The notes beneath the pieces are model-generated. The model had not been told where the DNA came from, did no database searches, and saw only the letters and a program-made list of their open reading frames with translations. Of a stretch of 52,036 nt of DNA, positions 16,697 to 23,204 are shown piece after piece (position 1 is the stretch's first letter; every line of letters starts with the position of its first letter). The DNA comes from an uncultured Spirochaetales bacterium (GTDB taxonomy: Bacteria; Spirochaetota; Spirochaetia; Sphaerochaetales; Sphaerochaetaceae), in the NCBI GenBank assembly GCA_944390865.1, contig CALXRC010000003.1, positions 1-52,036 of the forward strand, in the 5' to 3' direction. Made by a program: the position numbers and the translations under genes.

Positions 16697-16725
16697 TTGA
16701 CAAATAACACTCAATGTGCTAGTCT
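16697..16725 (+). promoter_or_regulatory. promoter of the structured RNA
   Basis: Consensus TTGACA (16697-16702), 17-nt spacer, TAGTCT (16720-16725), preceded by an A/T-rich tract like an UP element. TATAGT at 16725-16730 is a better -10 match but 22 nt away. Transcription would start about 16731. Confidence 0.55.
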
Positions 16726-16731
16726 ATAGTT

Positions 16732-17043
16732 AAATGAAAGGAGCCGAAACTGCAAATTTTCCTCTTTTCATCCAGTTCTTTGAAATATCTGGCGGCTGTA
16801 GACAGGATAAAAGACAGACAATGAGGGTTGTCTGACAAGAGTAGAGAAAATGGTAAAGGTGATAGCCAGTGCTGAGTCTTAGTTCTGTCTTAGATTCAAG
16901 ATTCCTAGTTTGGAAAGTGTGTGTTGAGATTATAAGGAACCTTGAAAGAGAGCAACATCCAGCCTTTGCTCAATCCTCCTTAATCTGAGTGAAACATTCG
17001 GTACGGACTGCAAATCCTCCCCGGTTTCACTCAAATTTTTTTT
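16732..17043 (+). ncRNA. candidate structured non-coding RNA, about 310 nt, unassigned
   Basis: A stand-alone transcription unit with a consensus -35 box upstream and an 8-T terminator at the end, but no open frame of useful size. Helices readable by eye: AGCCG/CGGCT (742-746/793-797 of the 16-kb block); CAGACAA/TTGTCTG (16815-16821/16828-16834, loop TGAGGG); GAGTCTT/AAGATTC (16874-16880/16898-16904, one G-U); GAGCAA/TTGCTC (16950-16955/16966-16971) nested inside GATTA..AGGA/TCCTTAATC (16928-16938/16977-16985); and the terminal stem below. A second 5' pairing, ATGAAAG with CTTTTCAT, conflicts with the first and could be a switch or pseudoknot. It lacks the hallmark sequences of RNase P RNA, tmRNA, SRP RNA and 6S RNA that I know. 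A 10-codon open frame at about 16851 (ATGGTAAAG...) has no clear ribosome site. Function unknown. Confidence 0.6.
16987..17043 (+). terminator. terminator of the structured RNA
   Basis: Nine-base-pair stem GAGTGAAAC (16987-16995) / GTTTCACTC (17024-17032) with a 28-nt loop that can form an inner GGA/TCC pairing, then AAA and eight T's (17036-17043). The large loop suggests the stem is also part of the RNA's structure. Confidence 0.75.
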
Positions 17044-17729
17044 CTTCAATAAGGGCAGAAAAAAATGTAAAGCAGTAAACTGTTTTCCGTTTCGTCATTT
17101 TTCATCTTCACACGAATATCCTGAAACTTGTTCTGCAACACGTGCAGGCACTGTAAGGTTTATCAGATCTGGCAGAAGTTCAGGCTGACCTGAATGTCTC
17201 TCCTTTATTCAGTGATCAGTGTCAGATATGCAATTGCTGATACCTCTTTAACGTTTTCTCATTGCCGCATCATTCAGTCGGAAAAAGCTTAATTCAATAG
17301 CCTGAAAAGCATGTTTATTGCAGAAATCAGCATAAAAACGCCTTCAGAAGGCTGTTATTAATGTCCAGAAAGCCTTTGTATTCCTAATTCTGATGCATCA
17401 AAGAAAGAAAAAGGCCTGAAAGGAGCAATATATGCCTGTTTCAGGTGATAAAACATGCTTTCAGGCAGTTAAAATTGTGCTTTCCATACTGAGAAGCTTA
17501 AAGCCGATAGATTTCCAGTGCTGCTGCATACAAGAAAACAGCGGGGTAATAAAGCATGCAGAATCAATGGACAGAAGCTTTGCTCTGAGGCGGCCTGCAG
17601 GCCAAGCTTGCGAAAGAGCTTCTTCTGCAATTGAAGTCTGTAACTGCCCGGACTTGTATTCAGTCCATTCGCAGTCTTTGGAGAAAAAAAAGAAAAGTGT
17701 GTTGAAATATGTAAAGAGCCAAACTTTAT
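17044..17729. other. gene-free stretch between the structured RNA and the DUF1275 gene
   Basis: No gene supported. It contains several small perfect hairpins: CTGCA/TGCAG near 17132-17146, TTCAGG-CTGA-CCTGAA at 17179-17194 and GCCTT-CAG-AAGGC at 17340-17352. An ATG at 17432 follows AAAGGAG and opens a 136-codon frame, but its product is Cys/Ser-rich, has no recognisable domain and runs into the opposite-strand gene, so it is not called. The stretch may be a decayed gene or hold further small RNAs. Confidence 0.5.
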
Positions 17730-17752
17730 CTTCCTGCGCTGCTGGCAGGAAG
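17730..17752 (-). terminator. weak terminator of the DUF1275 gene
   Basis: CTTCCTGC (17730-17737), 7-nt loop, GCAGGAAG (17745-17752): perfect 8-bp stem just beyond the gene's 3' end. In the minus direction it is followed only by ATAAAGTTT, so the T tract is poor. Confidence 0.45.
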
Positions 17753-17772
17753 AAATCAGGTTTTCAGCATTC

Positions 17773-18423
17773 TCAGTCTTTCTTTCTCAGGATTTCAAAA
17801 AGTACAAAACACAGCGGGAGAACGCTGAGAATCAGCGTGTGAGTTGACAATATTCTGCTTGTCAGAGCACACAGCACAGCGCCTGAGACGAAAGTTGCGA
17901 TCAGGCCTGTATGGTAATAAAACTTCTGCAGGCTGGCACTGTTTTCTTCTGCAAGCGCGTGGTAGAGAGAGGATGCGCCTCCTCTCAGATGGGCCGTGCA
18001 GAACAATGTTGACAGCGGGACTCCGCGTGCCTGGCGGAATGTGTTGTACTGCATGCTGCTTATAAGGGCAATTGAAACATGGTAAAGAGTAAACGGTGTC
18101 TCTTCAGGAAGAAGGGAAAGCACTGCAAGCAGCAATATTTCACAGCTTATCAATATTGGAGGCCATCTGTGCTTCAGCCTGGAGGAAAGCAGCTCTGAAA
18201 AAAAAGTTCCAAGGAAGAATGTGGCAATGGGAATCAGAACAGAGAAAGCCGCATTCCAGTTTCCGTTTGCCAGGTTCAGGGAAAGAAGCAGGAGGTTTGC
18301 CGTCTCGGCATTTGCGAAGACACCGCCTTTGAGGTAATAGGAGTAGGCTCCCATAAAACCTCCTGAAAGCATCAGCAGGATGAATATATGGAAGCGTTCT
18401 GTTGTACTGATTTTCTTATCCAT
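17773..18423 (-). CDS. DUF1275 (YoaK-like) integral membrane protein
   Basis: 216 residues, six predicted membrane helices. The order of conserved pieces ([34 protein letters not shown] near the N-terminus, [26 protein letters not shown] in the middle) is that of PF06912, whose function is unknown. A bifurcated G-rich first helix and an N-A/T-N motif are typical. The ATG at 18423 has no Shine-Dalgarno; TATAGT lies 7 nt before it, so it may be leaderless. Transcribed divergently from the macro-domain gene, the two start codons only 46 nt apart. Confidence 0.85.
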   Translation of the reverse strand: MDKKISTTERFHIFILLMLSGGFMGAYSYYLKGGVFANAETANLLLLSLNLANGNWNAAFSVLIPIATFFLGTFFSELLSSRLKHRWPPILISCEILLLAVLSLLPEETPFTLYHVSIALISSMQYNTFRQARGVPLSTLFCTAHLRGGASSLYHALAEENSASLQKFYYHTGLIATFVSGAVLCALTSRILSTHTLILSVLPLCFVLFEILRKKD

Positions 18424-18430
18424 GCTCTGT

Positions 18431-18463
18431 ACTATATGCTTTTGGCTTTTCTTCAGCTACTAT
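18431..18463. promoter_or_regulatory. overlapping divergent -10 boxes of the DUF1275 and macro-domain genes
   Basis: Minus strand TATAGT (18436-18431), 7 nt before the ATG at 18423. Plus strand TACTAT (18458-18463), 6 nt before the ATG at 18470. Neither gene has a ribosome site, and -35 boxes are poor on both sides. Confidence 0.35.
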
Positions 18464-18469
18464 GTCCTT

Positions 18470-18955
18470 ATGATTAAAGTCGAAGTCTGCGATATCACGA
18501 AAATAAATGCTGATGCAGTTGTAAATGCCGCCAACACAAGTCTGCTGGGCGGCGGCGGAGTTGACGGTGCAATCCACAGGGCGGCAGGCCCCGGTCTGCT
18601 TGAGGAATGCCGCAGTCTGGGCGGCTGCGCCAAAGGAGATGCGAAAACGACAAAGGCCTATGCGATGCCCTGCAGATACATCATACATACAGTCGGACCT
18701 GTGTGGCATGGCGGAAAGAGCGGAGAAGATGAGCTTCTTGCATCATGCTACAGATCCTGCCTGAGAGAGGCTGCAGAACACGGTGTCAGGTCAATTGCGT
18801 TTCCCTGCATAAGCACAGGCGTGTACGGCTTTCCTAGAGACCGTGCGGCCCGCATTGCCCTGGATGTTCTTAAAGATTCTCCCCTTGACATCACCATAGT
18901 CTGCTACCTGCCGGAAGAAAGAATTCCCTATGACAAAATACTGAAGAATAATTGA
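18470..18955 (+). CDS. macro-domain ADP-ribose hydrolase (O-acetyl-ADP-ribose deacetylase, YmdB-like)
   Basis: 161 residues, a single macro domain and nothing else. The ADP-ribose site is complete: the [15 protein letters not shown] strand-loop, [14 protein letters not shown] (residues about 24-37), and ISTGVYGFP (about 112-120). The family hydrolyses O-acetyl-ADP-ribose or removes ADP-ribose from acidic side chains. Start placed at [11 protein letters not shown]; longer frames would add an unrelated hydrophobic stretch that is antisense to the DUF1275 gene. No partner ADP-ribosyltransferase is nearby. feoAB follows after 53 nt. Confidence 0.9.
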   Translation: MIKVEVCDITKINADAVVNAANTSLLGGGGVDGAIHRAAGPGLLEECRSLGGCAKGDAKTTKAYAMPCRYIIHTVGPVWHGGKSGEDELLASCYRSCLREAAEHGVRSIAFPCISTGVYGFPRDRAARIALDVLKDSPLDITIVCYLPEERIPYDKILKNN

Positions 18956-19008
18956 CCTCAGCATGGCATAGAAATAAACTTGTCGACGTTGAAGAAGGAG
19001 TTCATTTT

Positions 19009-21357
19009 ATGAAACTGTCTGAACTTGCCATCGGCAAGGATGCTTTTATAACCAGCGTTGAGACAAGAGACATCACACTGCGCAAGCATATACTGGAGAT
19101 GGGGCTTACTCCCGGTGTTGAGGTCTCCATGCTCAAGACAGCCCCGCTTGGCGATCCTCTTGAGATACTGGTCAGAGGCTATAACCTTACAATAAGAAAG
19201 AGCGAGGCGGAGAACATCAATATCTCCGATGTGCATGAGACTGCAGACGCCGGGCTTACGGATGAAGAAAAGAAAGCGTATATCAACGCGACAGTCCATC
19301 CGAACCTGGGAGAGGAGAGAAGGCTGAGCAGAAGCGCGAAGCGCAAGGCCGGAACACCGCTTTCTCTGGCTCTGGTCGGCAATCAGAACTGCGGAAAGAC
19401 AACGCTTTTCAACCAGCTTACAGGAAGCAACCAGCATGTGGGCAACTTCCCGGGAGTGACTGTTGACAGAAAGGACGGTCAGCTGAAGAGTCATAAGGAA
19501 GTCACAGTCACCGATCTGCCTGGAATCTACTCTCTCGCCCCTTACTCAAGCGAGGAGATTGTTACCAGAGACTTCATCATCAAAAACAAGATTGACGGGA
19601 TAATCAATATCGTAGATGCGACGAACATTGAGCGCAACCTCTACCTGACAACTCAGCTGATGGAGCTGGACAAGCCTATGGTCATTGCCCTGAACATGAT
19701 GGATGAGGTCAGGGAGAACGGAGGCACAATTGACATCAACGCGCTGGAAGAAGCGCTCGGCGTTCCGGTTGTTCCGATATCAGCCAGCAAGAATGAGGGC
19801 ATCAATGAGCTGGTTGAGCATATCATCACGGTATGCCTTACATCCTCTCTGCCCAGAAGAACAGACTTCTGTCCTCCTCAGGGAACAGGCAACGGTGCTG
19901 TTCACAGAGCAATTCATGCAATTATCCACCTGATTCAGGATCATGCTGAAGCCAGCGGCTATCCTGTGCGCTTTGCGGCGACTCAGATCTGCCAGGACGA
20001 TCATCTTGTCATCAGCGAGCTCAATCTCGAGGAAAATGAGAAAGACATGATTGCCCATATTCTTTCCCAGATGGAGGAAGAGGCGGGCACTGACAGAATG
20101 GCTGCAATCGTGGACATGAAATTCTCTTTCATCGAGACTCTGACCAGAGCCTGTGTCGTGCGCCCTCATGAGAGCAGGGAGCAGCAGAGAAGCCAGAAGG
20201 CTGACAGGATCCTTACAGGAAAATACACTGCAATCCCTGTTTTTGTCCTCATAATGGCAGCCACATTCTTCATAACGTTCGGACCCTTGGGAAGCACTCT
20301 CTCGGATCTGATGGCACTGGGAATAAGCAGTCTCGGCTCTGTCGTGCAGGCTGCCATGGAGAGCTTCGCTTTCAATCCTGTAGTGATATCCCTTGTGGTT
20401 GACGGCATCTTCTTAGGAGTGGGCACTGTGCTGTCATTCATGCCGTACATTGTCATTCTGTTCTTCTTCCTGTCCATGCTTGAAGATTCAGGCTATATGG
20501 CCCGTGTCGCCTTTGTCATGGACAGGCTGCTGAGGAAGCTGGGGCTTTCCGGCCGCAGCTTTGTTCCGATGCTTGTCGGCTTCGGCTGTTCTGTTCCTGC
20601 AATCATGTCTGCCAGGACGCTTCCCAGCGAAAGGGACAGAAAGATGACGGTCCTGCTCATCCCGTTCATGTCCTGTTCGGCCAAGCTGCCGATTTACGCA
20701 TTCTTCTGCGCCTTCTTCTTTGAGGATATCGCCGGGCTTGTGATGGTCCTGCTGTACTTCGGAGGAATAGTGACCGGAATCATCGTCGCCCTGATAATGA
20801 ACAGGTTCTTCTTCAAGGGTGAGGCTGTTCCCTTTGTAATGGAGCTTCCCACATACAGGATCCCCTCAATGGTTTCGGTCCTGCGTCTTATGTGGGACAA
20901 GGCAAAGGACTTCATCACGAGGGCTTTCACAATCATCTTTGTCGCTTCAATCGTCGTCTGGTTCCTGCAGACATTCGACATCAGGCTCAATGTCGTGACA
21001 GACTCCCAGTCATCGCTTCTGGCTTCGCTCGGTTCGCTGGTTTCCGTCCTCTTCAGACCTCTCGGTCTTGATGACTGGAGACTGTCAACAGCGCTGTTCA
21101 CGGGCTTTATCGCAAAGGAGAACGTTGTCAGCACGCTGACAATACTCATTCCCGGAGGCGACCTTGCGCAGGTCTTTACCCGCCTGAGCGCAGTCACCTT
21201 CCTGACTTTCTGCCTGCTCTACACCCCCTGCGTTGCTGCCATATCGGCAGTGAAGAGGGAGCTGGGAGGAAAAAGCGCGCTGCTTGTTGTCATCATGCAG
21301 TGCGTGATCGCATATATTGCAGCGCTTATTGTTCACACTGTCGGCCTGATATTCTAA
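19009..21357 (+). CDS. feoB: FeoA-FeoB fusion, ferrous iron transporter
   Basis: 782 residues from the ATG at 19009, preceded by GAAGGAG. Residues 1-75 are a FeoA SH3-like domain (KLSELAIGKDAFI, LEMGLTPGVEV, ILVRGYNLTIRKSEA). A linker leads to the FeoB G domain: G1 GNQNCGKTT from residue 124, the GNFPGVTVD switch region, G3 DLPGIYSL, G4 NMMDE. The membrane part (about 410-782) has two Gate repeats, including GFGCSVPAIMSART and the CLLYTPCVAA segment with the conserved cysteines. It imports Fe(II) across the inner membrane, as expected for an anaerobe. The fusion replaces a separate feoA gene, and no feoC is seen. Its stop overlaps that of the opposite nuclease gene. Confidence 0.95.
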   Translation: MKLSELAIGKDAFITSVETRDITLRKHILEMGLTPGVEVSMLKTAPLGDPLEILVRGYNLTIRKSEAENINISDVHETADAGLTDEEKKAYINATVHPNLGEERRLSRSAKRKAGTPLSLALVGNQNCGKTTLFNQLTGSNQHVGNFPGVTVDRKDGQLKSHKEVTVTDLPGIYSLAPYSSEEIVTRDFIIKNKIDGIINIVDATNIERNLYLTTQLMELDKPMVIALNMMDEVRENGGTIDINALEEALGVPVVPISASKNEGINELVEHIITVCLTSSLPRRTDFCPPQGTGNGAVHRAIHAIIHLIQDHAEASGYPVRFAATQICQDDHLVISELNLEENEKDMIAHILSQMEEEAGTDRMAAIVDMKFSFIETLTRACVVRPHESREQQRSQKADRILTGKYTAIPVFVLIMAATFFITFGPLGSTLSDLMALGISSLGSVVQAAMESFAFNPVVISLVVDGIFLGVGTVLSFMPYIVILFFFLSMLEDSGYMARVAFVMDRLLRKLGLSGRSFVPMLVGFGCSVPAIMSARTLPSERDRKMTVLLIPFMSCSAKLPIYAFFCAFFFEDIAGLVMVLLYFGGIVTGIIVALIMNRFFFKGEAVPFVMELPTYRIPSMVSVLRLMWDKAKDFITRAFTIIFVASIVVWFLQTFDIRLNVVTDSQSSLLASLGSLVSVLFRPLGLDDWRLSTALFTGFIAKENVVSTLTILIPGGDLAQVFTRLSAVTFLTFCLLYTPCVAAISAVKRELGGKSALLVVIMQCVIAYIAALIVHTVGLIF

Positions 21358-22358
21358 ATCAGACCGAAGGACTTTGCTAAATCCGTAAGGCCGAGCGTCG
21401 AGAAGACCTCGGCTTTTATTTCATAGAAGACCGTGTTGAATGCGTTGACGAGTCTGGATCTTGTGTCACTGCCTGAACTGACTGCACCAGGAGTGTAGTC
21501 ACTGTCCCTGTCTGATGAGCTGAACTGCCTGAACGACCACTTTGATGCATCAGCGGAGCTCTCTACGACAGTTTCAATATCGTCGGGAAGGGCAGGGTAG
21601 AAATCAAGTCCTGTGAGCTCTTCCACTTCATCGACGCTTCTGACATAAGATTGTATGTCTTCCTCGCAGTCAGCGTTCGGCAGGACAAAGCCGATTGCCT
21701 TTATGTCCGGATCTGTGTAGTCAAGCACGACTTTGTAATACTGGTTCGGCACTGCGACCCTGCTATCTCCGATTGTCTTGAAAGGACCGTCTGTCAGCAC
21801 AGGTCCCGTGACTATGTAGACTTTCTCATTGTCAACAGCCATCTGCCTGACAATGGCTTCCAGATCTGCCCACAGACCTCTGTTGAGCGATGGATCCTGA
21901 GGCGACATGTTGGACAGGTAGAAGGTATCAGACATCGCCTCTGCAGACCATTTGAAGTCAGCAGCCGGCGCCATATGGCCTCTGTCATAGCCGGAGCCGC
22001 GATAGTCATCCAGCGTCGCAGAGCCTGAGCGCACAGATCTGTCTTCCCTGAAATTGTCCTCACGCTCTGCCTCGCTTCCATATGCCTCATCTCGCGTAAG
22101 GCAGTAGGCGACCCAGCTTGCCTGCTCAGCCTCCTCGTTATAGCTCAGCGTATAGCCTGTGTGCCTTATGATCTGTTCTCCCTCAACCGGAGCAGGCAGC
22201 TCAAGGTCTGCTATCTCACCTGCTGAAGAAAGCGTCATTTCTGCCTGTGACGGCGTCACAAAGCAGAGTGCTATGAAGATAAGGACGAGTATGACAACAA
22301 GAATTATGAGTTTCCTTGTTATGTGGCGCTTTTTCCTGCCGCCTTTAGTTCTGGCCAT
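21354..22358 (-). CDS. membrane-anchored DNA/RNA non-specific endonuclease (NUC1 / beta-beta-alpha-metal)
   Basis: 334 residues. A basic N-terminus (GGRKKRHITRK) precedes one membrane helix (about 17-34), so the enzyme is anchored with its catalytic domain outside the cytoplasm, or is cleaved and secreted. The active site DRGHM has His128 as general base; Asn159 in SLNRGLW is the metal ligand. YLSNMSPQ and the VYIVTGPVL segments are also typical of PF01223. A Ser/Asp-rich stretch (about 280-300) follows the domain. Role probably nucleic-acid scavenging or envelope defence. The gene overlaps the CPBP gene upstream by 14 nt, so the two are co-expressed. Confidence 0.92.
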   Translation of the reverse strand: MARTKGGRKKRHITRKLIILVVILVLIFIALCFVTPSQAEMTLSSAGEIADLELPAPVEGEQIIRHTGYTLSYNEEAEQASWVAYCLTRDEAYGSEAEREDNFREDRSVRSGSATLDDYRGSGYDRGHMAPAADFKWSAEAMSDTFYLSNMSPQDPSLNRGLWADLEAIVRQMAVDNEKVYIVTGPVLTDGPFKTIGDSRVAVPNQYYKVVLDYTDPDIKAIGFVLPNADCEEDIQSYVRSVDEVEELTGLDFYPALPDDIETVVESSADASKWSFRQFSSSDRDSDYTPGAVSSGSDTRSRLVNAFNTVFYEIKAEVFSTLGLTDLAKSFGLI

Positions 22359-23163
22359 TTCCAGCCTCCTTGCTGATAAGAAAATGCCTGTCTGTCACTT
22401 TTGTTACACATATTGTGATGAGCACAATCATGAGATAAGAGACAGCCATATTTGTCTTCCCGCTTCTGACAAACAGCGGGAGGGTATCATAAACGCTTCC
22501 TTCATAGTTGAGGATCAGCGCGATGAACATGTTGTTTGCGCTGTGGACGGCCCAGGCCGTCTCAAAGCTTTTCGCCCTGATTGAGACAAGGTTCAGGCAG
22601 AAGCCGTACAGCAGATAATAAAAGCATTCACAGCCCGACGGGCTTTCCAGTCCCGGCAGGTGGAGGAGAAGGAAAAAGGAACCGGAGGCGAGGCAGGAGA
22701 GCAGAATCCTCTTTTTTGAGCCTTCAAGCCTGCCGCTGAAAAAGATTCGTGTGATCATCACTCTTGCCATCAGCTCTTCCGCAAGGCACTGCAGCGGCGT
22801 GATGAGCAGGACAAGAAGGAAAAGCGGCAGCCTCTGTCCTGGCTCTGCGCTCAGGTAAGCTGCAGGCCCCTGAATGAAGGACAGTGACAGGCAGAGCAGG
22901 CTTATGGCGAAAGCTTTCAGCCACAGCAGAGGACTGAGTGCTCCATGGTCTGTGATAAGTGCAAGGGCCCTGTTCTTTCCCATCAGCAGCCTTGTCAGCG
23001 GAAACCAGGCGGCCAGAATGAGAAGCTGCGGCGTGTTCAGACTGACAAAGTCAAAGATGCGGCCTGAAAGGACCAGAGCCTCGGCCGAGATAAAAAAAGG
23101 TGAAGCCGTAATGCAAAAAACTGAACAAATAATTATGATTGATATAGACAGTATGGCTTGCAT
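22345..23163 (-). CDS. CPBP family intramembrane metalloprotease (Abi-type)
   Basis: 272 residues from the ATG at 23163; an in-frame TTG at 23169 would add two residues. About seven hydrophobic segments. The four CPBP motifs are visible: EELMAR (Glu129, Glu130 and Arg134, the EExxxR motif), His168 in FLLLHL, and HSANN (His207 with Asn210/Asn211). Family members cleave prenylated or other membrane peptides; bacterial ones act in envelope processes, bacteriocin immunity or peptide maturation, substrate unknown here. No clear ribosome site; a TAAGAT lies 11 nt upstream of the ATG, so the message is leaderless or nearly so. The start codon falls inside the palindrome at 23156-23171. Confidence 0.85.
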   Translation of the reverse strand: MQAILSISIIIICSVFCITASPFFISAEALVLSGRIFDFVSLNTPQLLILAAWFPLTRLLMGKNRALALITDHGALSPLLWLKAFAISLLCLSLSFIQGPAAYLSAEPGQRLPLFLLVLLITPLQCLAEELMARVMITRIFFSGRLEGSKKRILLSCLASGSFFLLLHLPGLESPSGCECFYYLLYGFCLNLVSIRAKSFETAWAVHSANNMFIALILNYEGSVYDTLPLFVRSGKTNMAVSYLMIVLITICVTKVTDRHFLISKEAGNGQN

Positions 23164-23171
23164 TTGCAAGC
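23156..23171. promoter_or_regulatory. 16-bp palindrome at the divergent CPBP/addB region
   Basis: GCTTGCA-TT-TGCAAGC, perfect 7-bp arms. It lies 34 nt upstream of the addB start and covers the CPBP start codon. It could be an operator for either gene, possibly of a damage regulator since addB is a repair gene. No other copy was noticed in the window. Confidence 0.35.
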
Positions 23172-23204
23172 TGTATCTTACCAGATTGCTGCCCGGGAGG
23201 GAAC

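Noticed and set aside
16732..17043. Structured RNA as RNase P RNA, tmRNA, SRP RNA, 6S RNA or T-box
   Set aside because: Lacks the conserved P4 sequences of RNase P, the CCA-ended tRNA-like domain of tmRNA and the GGAAG-type SRP loop. It is not a single long rod like 6S and has no T-box GGTGG motif or downstream gene.
17432..17842. 136-codon frame with AAAGGAG before its ATG
   Set aside because: Product rich in Cys and Ser with no domain-like pattern, and its 3' end is antisense to the DUF1275 gene. A chance open frame is more likely.
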